From: Notamacropus eugenii
Taxonomy: Eukaryota; Chordata; Mammalia; Diprotodontia; Macropodidae
Direction of reading: 5' to 3'
Assembly: GCF_028372415.1 (NCBI RefSeq)
Contig: NC_092876.1
Coordinates: 224,459,528 to 224,523,527 of the forward strand
Length of the DNA stretch: 64,000 nt
The notes beneath the pieces are model-generated. The model did not search any database. It was not told the DNA's origin and was given only the letters and a program-made list of their open reading frames with translations. Positions 10,723 to 22,900 of this stretch are shown here, in pieces (the stretch's first letter is position 1; each line of letters starts with the position of its first letter). The position numbers and the translations under genes are program-made.

Positions 10723-12477
10723 TGATAATTTTCAACCATCAGTTATATTCTTTTAACTAGAAGCATTAATCATACAATTCTAGATAATTTTCTCTTTCTT
10801 AACAGTGGATTTTTGTGACTTAGAATAACATGATGCTATAAGATACTTTAGGGATAAATGAAAAATTTTATCTTTTTATTATCTTTTTGGGGGAATAATA
10901 TGAAAAGTATAGGACAAAGTTTTTCAATTCCCTACAGATTCTATGGAAATTAAGGCTATCTTTAGCAAAGAATTATGAAAAGAAAAAACTTTACATCCAT
11001 CAAAACTGTATGGAAATAGAAAAACCCCACCCCATTTCATTTCTCTTTCATTTTATATTCCATCCTCTAAAGAGTTAAGTATGTTGGGGTCAGATCAATC
11101 TGCCTGCTTTCAACCATCCCAGCTCTAGTTCTAGACTATGAAAATGATTCTCCAGTGACCCCTTCCTTAGCTAGGTGCTAAGGGACCAGCACAGAGAATT
11201 GTAGAATGGCATCCTTACTGCACCCTTATAGGGAGAAGAAGAAAGTTAGGTGATTGGGAGGGGTGGAGAGTGGAATGAAACAGCCTCCATATAATGCCAT
11301 TAAACATCCATGCAGGCCTTAAAAGTCAAGATGTATAAACGCATGAAGTGAAGCTATTCATGCCAGCATCAAATATAACAAGTTTTCAGTAGGGCTCTAA
11401 CACGGCATTTATGTGGGTACAATTATATGTTTTAAGGTGCTGATTTGTACCTTAACAACTCAAAAAAGCCTTCCTTTGTTGCTTTTCAAAAATGAAACTC
11501 TGATTCCCCTGGGAGTTCTGAACAAGCAAACATTTTGGTTAAGCACTGCAGTCCTTTTTTGGCACATACTATTGTTATTTCTTTCTGTGGAAATTTTGAG
11601 AGGAATTTTTATTCAGGAAGCAAAGAGGTTGGAAATAGCATCTTATCCAGGGGTGGGAGAGCTATGCCCATTAGTATGAGAGTTACATATCAATCCCCCA
11701 AGGCATGGATGGAAGAATAAACTTCGTACTCTGCATATGCAGCAGCCATATTAATATGATAGATTTTCAACGCTCTATAGGATCCATTACTGTGTGTTGG
11801 GCCAATAATCCATGAATTTGAAGGATTTATACAATAGACCATAACAGCTCCTTAGGAACAATTATGTCCCATCAGATGAAAAAATGTCTTTTTAAAACCT
11901 TCCTATTAACCTGTTTGCTCCACAGACCATATTCCTTTGAAGGTTAAATTATATACATAGCACAATGGGCCAAATCATCCCATTTGGTGTTTAAAAATGT
12001 ATTTATGGCACAAAGCTCTCCAAAATGGGAAAGGGGAAATTGCACCCTAGTGGGCCATCAAATCAAGGTGATTTTGTAATGTGAGCAAGAGGCAGCATGT
12101 GCGATGTCAGCAGGGAGAATCAGACTGGAGAATCCAAAGATAATACTTACCTCTTTACCTGCCATCTGCATTCTGAATCGCTGGGGACCCCATAGGCCTA
12201 GTAAAAACATCACACAAGTGTATTTGGTTCTAGTATGACTTGATTCTGAATCAATGAAATGTATAACATAAGGCAGCAGCTATCAGCCTTGACAGGTACA
12301 AAGTAGTAAGCTGAAAAAGACAATCATGCATTGAACAATACAACAATTACCATTATACGGAAAGTATTTTTAAAATTTTATTTGGTTTGGTTTGTAAAAT
12401 GTTTTTATCACTACCTAGTTCAGATAGGTAACCCATGAGAAAACTAGGGCAACAAATATTTCATCTTAAACTTAAAT
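10723..12477. other. Repeat-poor stretch, candidate noncoding conserved DNA
   Basis: I recognise no repeat family from about 10,900 to 12,470. The part at 11,280-12,350 has non-repetitive, mixed composition with TAAT, ATTA and 'ctgcatatgcag' (palindromic) motifs. Conservation cannot be judged from one sequence. No exon is recognised. The open frames at 11,413-11,720 overlap and match nothing known. Confidence 0.3.
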
Positions 12478-13222
12478 TCGCCAGTCATTTATTATGTGCT
12501 TCCTATAAGCTACGTATTGTGCTAGACATTGGGGGAAAAGATAAGAAACAAAATACTCTCTGTCCTCAGTGAGCTTGCTTTCTATTGGGGGAAACAAAAT
12601 GTACAAGGATAATTAAATTAAAAAGTATGCAAAATAAATATGGTATAATGGAGTAAGGGGAATGGGGAACCAGAACTGACCTCCTGTCAGGCGTAGCATT
12701 TTAGCTGTACCTTCGAGAGACCTAAGTGTTCCAAAAGGCAAAGGTGAGAAAGGAGATTATTCCAGAAATGGGAGACAGTTTTGTGCAAAGTTATGAAGTC
12801 AGCAGAGAGAATGTTGTGACCTAGAAACATAAGAGAGACCAAGCTATCTGGAACACAGAATGCCTGGAGGAGGGGGTAGGGGTTGAGGGGATTAATCTGT
12901 AATCAATCTGGAAAGATGGGTTGGAGTTAGATTGTGAAGGACTTTCAGCATCAAATAGAGGATATATATAAAGTATATATGTATATATATACTTTATCCT
13001 GGAAGTAAAAAGTCGCCAATGAAGCTTCTTGAGCAACAGCTTATGGTTAGACCTGTGCTTTAGGGACATACATGTGTTAGCTATATGGAAGACTGATCAG
13101 AAAAGGGAGAGGCTGGAATCAGGGATATCAATTAGAAGGCTACTGAAATAGTGCAGGAAAGAGGTAAAAGGGATCGGAAGTATAATAACTCTGGTTTGAG
13201 CAGAGAGCAGGAAATGACAGAG
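12478..13222 (-). mobile_element. L2 LINE 3' portion, antisense
   Basis: It starts with the L2 3' end complement ('catttattatgtgcttcc', 'gtattgtgctagacattg') and runs through 'gaaggactttcagcatcaa', 'gttagacctgtgctttagg' and 'ctactgaaatagtgcagg'. These correspond to conserved L2 3' blocks in order. No open frame remains. Confidence 0.7.
12970..12995. repeat. Perfect AT-rich inverted repeat
   Basis: Eleven-base arms aaagtatatat and atatatacttt around a 4-base loop. A cruciform is possible when supercoiled. Confidence 0.9.
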
Positions 13223-13751
13223 AAAAATGATGCAAGCGATATATTAGTATTCATTTTAATATTGAGACTATTGTTGTCTTTCCTTTTTGTGCCAGCATAT
13301 TTCTACCTTAATCCTTTCTTTACTGAACTCTTTCTTCTTGCTTTAAAATGTTTTTTTCTTTTCATATCATTTTTTTAGTAATTTAATTGATATTTAGTTT
13401 TTATGTTGCATTTGCAGAGTACTCCTACTTCAAGAGAGGTCGCTTGTAACAAAGTAAAACAATTAACTGAAAGTAAATAATACCATAAATGTTTGAAAAG
13501 ACATATTTCGCATCAGTTGCAACCTCCAGCTTTTTTTTTTTTAATTAACAGAAATCTACTTTTCTTTCCTTCTTACACTGTCCTTGGTTGGGGGGAAAAG
13601 AAATAAAAAATAAATTTCTTATAACAAATATGCATACTCAAGCAAATTCCCTCAATGGCAGTGTATAAATATGTATGATGTACATACTTAAGTATGTAAA
13701 TATGTATGTACAATAGCATCTAGGTAGCACACGCCCTAGAGTCAAAAAGAT
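13223..13751. other. Unassigned; TATG-rich tract and SINE-head fragment
   Basis: Pyrimidine-rich then AT-rich sequence. A TATG/TACA tract lies at about 13,665-13,712. Just before the next SINE, 'gcatctaggtagcac' resembles a plus-strand MAR1/MIR head, which would make the junction a broken older SINE. Confidence 0.4.
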
Positions 13752-14004
13752 GTTGTTGTTCAATTATTTCAGTTATATCTGACACTTCATGACCCCATTT
13801 GGGATTTTCTTGACAAATATACTATAGTGGTTCGTCATTTCCTTCTCCAACACATTTTACAGATGAGGAAACTGAGACACACAGGGTAAAGTGACTTTCT
13901 CAGGGTTGCATAACTAGTGAGTATCTGAGGCTGAATTTGACCTCAGGAAGTTCAGTCTTCCTGACTCCAAGTCCAGTTATATATTTACTGTACCACTTAG
14001 TTTC
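13752..14004 (-). mobile_element. MAR1-like CORE-SINE, antisense
   Basis: RTE-tail complement 'gttgttgttcaattatttc', 'tgaccccatttgggattttc', 'gtcatttccttctccaac', then the core 'acagatgaggaaactgagac', 'tttgacctcaggaagttc' and the head complement 'ctgtaccacttag'. Nearly full length. Confidence 0.85.
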
Positions 14005-14039
14005 TTTCTATGTGTGCATATACGTATATATGTATGTAT

Positions 14040-14960
14040 GTTTATGTCTTATTCTGTCTTCTAAACCCATCATCTCTGCAATGGATGGCATATTTCATCA
14101 TTAGTCTTCTGGAATCATGAATGGTCATTAGATGGATCATGGTTTTCACAGCTTTCAAACAATTATTTTTATAATATTATTATTACATAAATTGTTCTGC
14201 TTCTGCTCATTTCATTATTCATCCGTTTATGAAAATCCTCAAAATGGTTCATTTTTAAAACATTAATATTTTTGCATAAATTGTTTCATTGCTATTCACT
14301 TTGTTCTGTATCAGTTCAGATAAGTTTTCTGTGTCTTCCTGAAACATCTATTTCCTCATTTCTTACAGCACAGTAGTACAATTTATACCAAAACTTGATC
14401 TAGCCATTCCACAATTGATGGGTAACCACCAGTTTCCAGGTTTTCTTTTTTGCCACCAGAGGATGAGTTCCTATAAATATTTTCATATATAAGGACCTTT
14501 TTCTCCTTTTTTTCTCTTTTAGGCATAGGTCTAACAGTAGCGTAGCTTGGACAAACACCACGTACTGTTTAGTAACTTTCTTGTGTATGCCTGCTTTCCA
14601 AAATGGTTATATCCATTCAGAGCGCAGCAAAGTGCTTGTTTTCCCAATACCCCTTCAACACTTATTGTTTTCCTTGTTTTGTCATCTTTGCCACTCTGAT
14701 GAGTATGAAGTGAATCCTTGGAACAGATTTAATTTTCACTTTTCTATTTAAATAGTTTAGAGCATTTTTTTATGTGACTATAGATAGTCTGAGTTTCTTC
14801 TCTTGAGAACTGCCTATTTAATCTACTTATACCATTTATCAAGTGAGGAATAGCTCTTTTCTTGTAAATTTCAATCAGTTAATTGTATATCTTGGAAACA
14901 AGACCTTTATTTGAGAAACTTGCTGCAAAGATTATTTTTTTCCTTCTTTCTCCCCTGCCA
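14040..14960 (-). mobile_element. Old L1 ORF2 3' portion, antisense
   Basis: Antisense L1 C-terminal ORF2 landmarks recur in the order seen in the younger copy at 54,172-55,252. Examples are 'cttacagcacagtagtac', 'ccattccacaattgatggg', 'ttttgtcatctttgcc', 'ccatttatcaagtgaggaa' and 'acaagacctttatttgag'. It is more decayed than that copy, with no open frame. Confidence 0.75.
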
Positions 14961-15109
14961 AGTCTCCCCTTTAAAACAATAAATACAAAAGAAATGAGGA
15001 GAAAAAAAGAAAAGCTACTCAACAAACCTAACCAATACATATCAGCTCCCCCTTAACTCAATGTGTGTGTCTAGGATCAAATAAAACTTCTCCGTTCGGT
15101 ATTTAAAAC

Positions 15110-15485
15110 TTCATAACTTGGCCTTTCCTTACCTCTTCCATATGCTCACATAAAAGTAGCCACTGAGGTCTCCTTGCACAACACTCTGTTCCTCTTCTCT
15201 GTGCCTTTGCATTCACTGCCCCTGATGCTGGGAATTTTCTATTCACTCCCACCTTTTGGAGTTCCTGGCATCTGTCAAGAGTCACCTCAATTTCCATCTT
15301 CTGCATGAGGTCTTTTTTCTGGCCCCCTGATCCACTGGTTCCCTGTTCTGCTTTATACATGCCTCATATGGCCAATATAATGTAAGCTTCTTGAGGGCAG
15401 GAGGATTTCATTTCTGTCTTTCTATCTCTAACTCCTAGCAGAGTACTTGATATATAATAGGTACTCATTAATTAATCAACTAATT
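15110..15485 (+). mobile_element. L2 3' end
   Basis: 'ctgtgcctttgcattcactg', 'tctgcatgaggtctttttt', 'atgtaagcttcttgagggc' and 'aataggtactcattaatta' form the full L2 3' UTR order from the conserved Cys/Leu-rich C-terminal part to the last bases. Confidence 0.85.
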
Positions 15486-16029
15486 GATCAGTCAAGGTAG
15501 ATACTATAGTTAATGTTCCATATCAATAGCCCCTCCCACCACTACAGAAAAAGGAAGGGACATATGTGTTTGCAAACATTCTCTGGGGCCAAGTTTAGTC
15601 ATTCTAATTACACATCTAAATCTTTCCTTTTAATCAAGAGAATACTTGGGCCAATCTACTTGTCCAGTCACCACATCTACATATACATATGTAAGTATGT
15701 TTCTTATCCATATATATATACATTTCCTATCTATAGTCACCACTACCTTTCTACCAGTTCAAGGGAACTTAGGTTTCATTCCAAATGCTCCAGGACCAAG
15801 ACTATTCATTATATTTTATTAGAAGTTGCCTGCTTTGTAGATTTGTTATCATTTTTATTGTCATGTTCATTTTGCATATTGTTCTTATGTATGTGTTTTC
15901 TTTGCATCACTTCAAACAAATCTGTACATATTTTTTCCTGAAATTTTCCTATTTATTATTAATGTGAATGTACATAAGATCAGTGATTGTTGATTAATTA
16001 ATATGATATATTATTAAAATCAATATGTA
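15486..16029. other. Unassigned AT-rich sequence
   Basis: A 142-codon plus frame (15,513-15,941) is open but low-complexity (His/Tyr/Ile-rich in a TATA/CATA tract, then Phe/Leu/Cys-rich). I take it as a chance frame. No family is recognised. Confidence 0.35.
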
Positions 16030-17714
16030 TTGAAGCAGTCAGTGAACAAGTATATAGTAAGCACCTACCTTAATGTGCCAGGCTCTTTGCTAGGTATTAG
16101 AGATACGAAGAAAAGCAAAAGATAGCCCCTGTTCTCAAGGATCTCACAGGCTAATGAAGAAGATAGTATGAATACAACTATCTGGAAACAAGCTCCACAC
16201 AGGATAAACTGGAAATAATTGACAAAATTAAGAATGATAAGGAAAGGCTTCTTATAGAAGATGAGATTCCAGCTAGGACTTGAAAAAAGCCAGGGAAACC
16301 TGAATGTGGAGATTAGAAGGGAAAGTATTCAGCCAGTCAAAATGTATGAAGTTTGGAGATGGAGTGCCTGTGCAAGCAACAGCCCTAAGGCCATTGTCAC
16401 ACAGGGGCAGGGGTAAGGTATGAGGAGACTGGGAAGGTAGAAAAAGGTCAGGTTATGAAGGACTTTTGATGCTTAACAGAGGATTTCATATTTGATATGG
16501 AAGGTGATAGGGAGACACTGGAGTTGATTGAATGGAGGAGTAATATGGTCATATTTATACTTTAAGAAAGACAATTGACTGAAGCAGTGGAAGGGAATAG
16601 GAAGGGGCATGGAAACCAACCGAAAGACATTTCATTATTCCAGGCACAAAGTGATGAGGTCATATGCCAGAGTGATAACAGTGTCAGAGGAGAAAAGGGA
16701 CATATATGAGATGTAACAATCACAAAATTAATGAAACTTGGTAATAAATTGGATATGGGGGGCGTGAGAGAGAGGAGTTGATGGTGACACCCAGGTTGCT
16801 AGCCTGGGTGAGTAGAAGGTCTATGGCGCCTTCAGTACTAATAGGGAAGTTTGGAAGGATGGAAGGGTTTTCAGGGAAAGCTAATGAGTTCAGTTTTGGA
16901 TATGTTGAGTTTAAGATGTCTACTGGATATCCAATTAGAGTTGTAAGTCTGGAGGTTGAAAGAGAGGCTAGGACTGGATGAGTAGAATGGAGAATCACCA
17001 ACAAAGAGATGATAATGGAAACCATGGATGCTGATGAGATCACCAAATGAAATAGTACAGAAGAATAGAACAGGACAGAGCTCTGGAGACTCTTACTTTT
17101 AGTGGGCATGACCTGGGTGGAGATCCAGCAAAGGAGAAGTCAGAAAGGTAGGTAAACCAGGTTAGAGTAGTGTCACACAAACCTAGAGAGAAGAGGGTAT
17201 TAAGGAGAAGAGGGTGACTGATTGCATCAAAAGGCTACAGAGAGATCAAGGATTGGGGTTGAAAGAAAGGTCATTTGATTTGGCAATTGAGGGATCATTG
17301 ATAAATTTGGAGAGAGACCTTTCAGTTTAATGATAAGGTTGAAGCCAGACTCTAGAGTCAAAAAGCGAGAAGAAAGGAAATGGGGTCATTTAGATTCCCT
17401 ACTTCAGTTTAACCAAAGAAGGGAGAAGAAAAGTGGGATGATAACTAATGTGATCAATGGATCAAGAAAGGGCTTTTTGAGGATAGAACAGACATCGGCC
17501 TGCTTGTAGGCAGTAGGAAAGAAGGCAGTAGACAAGGAGAGAACGAAGATAAATGACAGCGTACGAATGATGAAGGGAGCAATCTGTCAGAGAAGATATA
17601 ATAGAATGGGATCACTTGTGCACATCGAGGGCTTACCTTGGTAAGGAGAAAGGCCACCATTTTATACAAAACAGGAGTGAAGGAGGAGATAGAGAATGGG
17701 TCTAGTAGAGTCAT
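16030..17714 (-). mobile_element. Antisense L2 LINE with reverse-transcriptase relic
   Basis: It starts with the L2 3' end complement ('ttaatgtgccaggctctttg') and runs 1.7 kb into ORF2. On the minus strand, the frame at 16,720-17,109 reads 'SILPNFPIS' and 'NLGVTINSSLS', which match the conserved block of L2 ORF2 after the RT. At 17,219-17,251 the complement reads LDLSVAF, then a stop, then CNH, against the L2 RT motif LDLSAAFDTVDH. The 17,454-17,714 frame lies just upstream. The element is dead, but it is the best coding relic of L2 in the window. Confidence 0.85.
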
Positions 17715-17715
17715 A

Positions 17716-17866
17716 AATGTTTGTCCACCTCAGTTTTCTTATCTACAAAATGGGGATAATAATAATAGCACTTCACTCCCTGGGCTGCTATGAAGATGAA
17801 GTGAGATAATATTTATAAAGTACTTTGAAAACTTTATAGCACTATATAAACGTATATTAATATTGG
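17716..17866 (+). mobile_element. MIR-class SINE 3' half
   Basis: 'ccacctcagttttcttatc', 'aatggggataataataata', 'gagataatatttataaag', 'gcactatataaacg'. The copy is 5'-truncated or broken, abutting the antisense L2. Confidence 0.75.
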
Positions 17867-18156
17867 AAATATACATTTGGAGAACTGCAGATACATGACA
17901 TTTCAGACTACAGCACTATTTGAATTTAAACATTATTTTCAAATAGAAAGTCACACCTACTTTTCTCCTCTTAACAGCTGAAAAGACAGAAGGCAGGGCT
18001 AATATTAAACAAAACTGTGAGGTAAGTAAGGTTTATCAACCCCCCTTCAATGGGGACAGTCTTTTTCCTCAGTCTGCCCAACTCAAATCCCAAAAGTGAC
18101 CTTAATGCTATCCATTGACTGTTCAAGGATCCCTATTTAGACCACCCCATGCTGAT
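17867..18156. other. Unassigned sequence left of the inverted-pair arm
   Basis: Mixed-composition DNA without recognised repeats. It may be part of the same unnamed family as the arm that follows, but I could not extend the match with confidence. Confidence 0.3.
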
Positions 18157-18326
18157 CTGATTGAAAAATTAACCTTGTCCCTTCACTGACCCATTGCTCT
18201 TAACCATTTTAATTTGATTAACTTGGTTCATATCCTCTGCCTCTTAAATATTTAAATGTCAAGCAACATTTAGCAGTGAAGTGAATTTACATATTACAGT
18301 ATTGGTTTTTCTTGTCAGAATTGGCC
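18157..18326 (+). repeat. Left arm of an inverted pair, unnamed repeat family
   Basis: It starts 'ctgattgaaaaattaacctt', includes 'ttttaatttgattaacttgg', 'aaatgtcaagcaa' and 'gaatttacatatta', and ends 'cttgtcagaattggcc'. The reverse complement of 19,762-19,943 aligns over the whole length, roughly four bases in five, with one gap of about 11 bases. Weaker similarity seems to run on to about 18,376. Confidence 0.8.
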
Positions 18327-18573
18327 CTATGAATAGATACAACTGGAAGCTGCCTACATGATATAATTTGGGCACCATCAGTCTTCAGCTGTTTCCAGAT
18401 TTTCCCTCCATGAAACTAAAAATCCATTTCCTTTGTATAGCGATCCCTTAATACTTAGAGTGAAACTTCCTTGCTTCCCTCTCCAATTCACCTCAATCCC
18501 CAAGTAAGCCTTGTCTGTCTTATTTCTTAGGAACCATGCTCTATTAGTCAAGAGGATCTGGTTAATCTAATAA

Positions 18574-18827
18574 GCTGCTCAGTCATTTTTTCGATGATGT
18601 CCAACTCTTTATGACCCAATTTGAGGTTTTCTTGGTAAAGATATTGAAGTGATTTAACGTTTCCTTCTCTAATTCATTTTACAGATGAGGAAACTGAGGC
18701 AAACAGGGTTAACACAGCTAGTTACACAGGGTCACTCAGTAAGTTTCTGAGGCTAGATCTGAACTCAGGAAGATGATTCTACCTGACTCCAAGCCTGATA
18801 CTCTATCCACTTCATCAACTACCTGCT
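18574..18827 (-). mobile_element. MAR1-like CORE-SINE, antisense
   Basis: 'gctcagtcattttttcg', 'gacccaatttgaggttttc', 'acagatgaggaaactgaggc', 'tgaactcaggaagatgat', 'ctctatccacttcatcaac'. It lies between the two arms of the inverted pair. Confidence 0.85.
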
Positions 18828-18977
18828 CAATCTCATAAAGTAGTATGTGTTAATTTGCTGTGGGTGAAGTGAATTCTTGTGTACCCTGAAGAAGGGTATA
18901 AGAATTGTTTTACTCCTTCCTTCCATCAAAATTTAAAAACATATTTGTGAGCTGCAACATCTTAGCATACTGCCAAG

Positions 18978-19138
18978 AACACAGGATTTTCGAGGCAGAA
19001 GAGCTAGACTGAATCCAAGTCGTGTTACCATGTTATCTGCACGACCGTAGCAAACCAGGTGCCTTTCTGAGCCTCAGTTGGCTCATTTGCAAAGTGACAG
19101 ACATGCTAAGATCTGTTTCAGCTTGAGATCCTTAATTA
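18978..19138 (+). mobile_element. MIR-class SINE
   Basis: 'cacaggattttcgaggcag', 'gagcctcagttggctcattt', 'cagcttgagatccttaat'. This is a diverged copy with the THER/MIR3-like end. Confidence 0.6.
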
Positions 19139-19218
19139 TCATTGCCTAGGGAAAGATTTGAATCTTCAAAACAAATATGCTTGTATTGTGGAGAATAGGA
19201 TTTCAAGACATGGATATC

Positions 19219-19412
19219 TGGGAGCTAGTTGGTGCAGTGGATGGATTACTGGATCTGGAGTCAGGAAGACCTGAGTTCAAATCCAGCCCTAGACATTTAA
19301 CATCCATGTGACTCTCTCAGTTTCCTCATCTATAAAATGGAGATAATAATAGCACCCACCTCCCAGGGCAATGATGAGGGTAAAATGAGTAAAGTGTTTG
19401 GCAAACATTTAA
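19219..19412 (+). mobile_element. Marsupial-type MIR SINE
   Basis: A clean head ('tggtgcagtggatggattac', 'gagttcaaatccagcc'), then 'gtttcctcatctataaaatg', 'gcacccacctcccagggc' and 'gtaaagtgtttggcaaac'. Part of the core is deleted between the head and the 'cctcatc' block. Confidence 0.85.
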
Positions 19413-19761
19413 AAAAATTATAAAATTCTAGGTAAAATTATTTTTTAAAACTGATGCTTTTACAAAAAGTAAACGAAAAACTTAAACTTCTCTTTCTCTC
19501 CATATCCTCAAATCCTCTCCCCTATACAGTTTGCCAAAGATAATCTCTGCTTTTCTACTATTTCTAATCTTAGTTCTATTGGTGAACCTAATATGTCCCT
19601 CTATTAACCCTCCTGGCTAACAAGGATGTCCATAACAGAAAGGAGGATCTTCAATGACGGGGGCTTGTGGTGATGGAGTAAAAGTTGGGGAACAGGTAGC
19701 CCTTTGTGGCACTCCTCAGTTTATATCACATGAAGTTTCCTACTCTACTTAGTCATTCGTG
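19413..19761. other. Unassigned sequence
   Basis: A-rich then pyrimidine-rich. The right 70 bases may be an outward extension of the inverted-pair family ('catgaagtttcctactc' against the left copy). Confidence 0.3.
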
Positions 19762-19943
19762 AGGCCAGCCCTGACAAGAAGAACCAGTATTGTGATATGT
19801 AAATTCATCTCAATGTTAAATATTGCTTGACATTTCCCTGTATGAGAGGCAGAAGATATGGACCAAGTTAATCAAATTAAAATGATTAAGGAAGCGGAGT
19901 AGGGACCAGGTCAGCACAGGGACAAGGTTAATTTTTCAATCAG
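19762..19943 (-). repeat. Right arm of the inverted pair, unnamed repeat family
   Basis: Reverse-complement match of 18,157-18,326. Shared landmarks include 'ccaagttaatcaaattaaaa', 'tgtaaattcat' and 'aaggttaatttttcaatcag'. The arms are about 1.4 kb apart, so a long hairpin is possible in a read-through transcript. Two independent insertions of one old family in opposite orientations explain this best. Confidence 0.8.
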
Positions 19944-22900
19944 GCACCAGAGTGAATTTGTTGTTTGGGTCCTCCATGCTTTCTTCCCTTTATTTTCAAC
20001 CCGGACTAGAAATGTTCATTATTTTTTCATAAGTTTTTGGCAAAGCACCTTGAGCTCTTTGGAGGAAAGGTGCTCTATAAATCTAAATATGAATAAAAAA
20101 TAAACATCTGTGAGCATTCTCAAAGACTCATTCTGTTTATCAAGTACGTAGACCCACAGGGTAGAAGAATGAGGCAGAGAGAGGAGGGACAGGACAGTAG
20201 GGAATGGAATGGCAAATAATACCTCCTAGTTAAGGAATTAAAATTTCCTTAGTCAAACTTGTTCAGTCCCTGTACATCATAGAATCCACTGTCAGGATTC
20301 AGTCAAAGTGTGATAATAAAAATTCCTTACTTGGGCATTCTGTAATTCTCCTTCAAGATAGTACCCAGATAGGGATCTGGGAGTGAATTTAATTAGAATA
20401 TCACTCCCTCCTAAACTGAATTTCTCTGCCACCTCATTTGTGAGCTATGCATTATTAAATGTGTTGTGATAATTAGGGAGACTGTAGTTTATAAAAAAAG
20501 AAAAAAGATCCCTCTCTAGCCCGAAATATAAACAAACAGCCTGAAAGATCTCAGAGGCAGTAGCCTTGTCTTTCTGGGCAATATTCCCTTATAAGGCAAA
20601 TTGCTGTGAGGTTTGAACTGAACGAATTTTCCTCATTTTCTTCCTTCTCTACTTCATGCCAGGGTGAAAGGGTACAACATTCATCCAACCCAATTCTCTC
20701 TCCATGGAGAAATAGTAGAAGCAGGGAGGAGCAAGCTATTATAAAGCCCTTGGAGAGAATGTCCACATTCCTCCGAGAGATGGGGTGGTGTTCTCCAGCT
20801 GCAAAGGGCCTCCATGCCACTATGGAGGACTAAAGAACCCTGGGGAAGGGAGCATCTCAGCTTCCTGTGATATTGGCACTAGGCTTTTGTGTAGCAAATG
20901 TTTGTCTATTGACAGGTTGCTGGGCCGTTGAAACTCAGCTTCAGTTTCTGACTGACTGCTTCCCTAATAGTAGCCAGGCCCTACTAAACTTTGATACAAG
21001 GGTAAGGGGCAAGATCCTGGAGGGATGTGGCATGAGGCACTTTTCCATTTCATACTTGAGAGGGCATGATGCTAAGTAACTTCCTGGACACCAAAAGAAG
21101 GGTCAAACTGATTATTTCTTGAACTTGTTTCCTAAAAGCATAGGGCAATTTGCCCACTTTGCCAAAACAACTTAGCCATGGTATTAAATGATCATCTGAT
21201 TTTATTTATCCAATTTTATATATGTCTCAAGGGGAAAAAAATTCAGTGAAGTAAGGGCATAAATTCATGAATAGAAAATTATTTCTTGTCACAGGAGGCC
21301 CACCACAGCCTTCATGAAAGCTGTGGCAAAAGCTGCTGCTGAGAGAGATTGTACCTTTTACCCACTGTGAGTCACTATAAGCAGCCAACTCCTCTGAAAT
21401 GGATTAAAAATTAAGTATTGTGAATTTAAACTCCAGTGAGGCTCAATTCACAAGAGAGAACCTTTCCAGGATCTCCTTGTTCTAAACTCTTTTTATTTTC
21501 CTCCCAAAGATTCAAGATCTAGTAAAATAAGAAAGTAAGGGATGCAATGAGAGTCATTTACCAACAGGCCTTTCTTCTTCCTCTATCTCTTAACATATGA
21601 ACAAAGCCCTACCTCCACCTGCATTTGAGCTCTGAGCACCTGACCAACATAAAGGTAGAGCACAGCAATGCAACATGGCAAACATTAGGAAAATGTTTAT
21701 TCTACTTCTATTACTTTTTACTCTTCTATACTCTTTTTAACCTCAAACTATCCAAACCAAGGTACTGGGCATTGAGGCAAGGCTGTTTTTCTTCTGACAG
21801 AGAAGAGAATTAGGCTCATTAATATTTTTACTATCAGATGGGATCACAGTATGTCAAACGCAAGCTTTAAAAGCGTTCACGTTTTTAAATACTTCTGAGC
21901 AATTATCCAATTGGTATTTCTGAATAACAATCAAACACAAAGCAAGACACTCTCCTTTAATCAATTGCATATGCATGGGTGCGTTCACATTTGAAGACAC
22001 ACACAAAAGTAAGATTTCAAACAAAATTACTGTGCTCGCCAATATGGCATGGAGACTCAATGCCACTCACAGTAGCAAGACCAGGTCAAGAGCCTAGAGC
22101 TTTACTTTTGTGATTAAAAAGAGAGGTAGCACCAAATTTTCCTTTCTCTGTTTCAATCTCTATTTCACCAGTTTGCTAGGAATTCATGAAAATGCCCACT
22201 CTATCAGACATGTATTGGGGAACTGATGACAGCTGGCAGTATATACTCCCTATGGTTTCTCTCCTAAATTCCATCCACGATCACACTGTGTGTCCCAGTT
22301 CCCTAGAAGTCCTGCCCTCTTCTATCATGGAACTATGTCCCAGCTGCTTTAAGGAGTTAATTGAACCCTAATGACAGCTAATTCATTAGTTACTCTGACC
22401 ATGTTCTGTCTGTCTATGGGGTGATGTGAATGGGAAGGCACTGGGGCTATTGAAACATTCTAAATCCAACATAATGTGAGAATCTATCTGATTTAACCAG
22501 GTAAACTCTTCAAAGATCTCATGATCATATTAGAATAGATAGAAATGAAAATCCTGAGTACTTATCCTTAGTGCTAAGTACTAAGTACACTCAGTACTTA
22601 TCCCATGCAGCATTAGGACAGTGATTTTGACTTCTTAAAGAGTAATACCATCTCCATGTTCAATTGTTTCTAAAGTAATAAAGTCTTGTCAAAGCAATTT
22701 CCTTGCTCAGTCACTTGCCAGTCTGCACAACTCTCTTGCATGTGGACGTAATTCTCATTTTTAGGTCATTTCTAGAATGGTCAGCACAATGGGTAGGAAT
22801 ATGTTTGGAGCCACTTTAAAGGATTGTCTGGACAATTTTGCATGGCCAAGCTAATTGATTATTTAGCAACTGACTGGTGCAAAATTGCCATCAAACTATG

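Noticed and set aside
15513..15941. 142-codon plus-strand frame as a gene
   Set aside because: Low-complexity residues from a TATA/CATA tract, no family match, no supporting signals.
16720..17109. 129-codon minus-strand frame as a gene
   Set aside because: It is the antisense L2 ORF2 relic; its residues match the L2 block after the RT.
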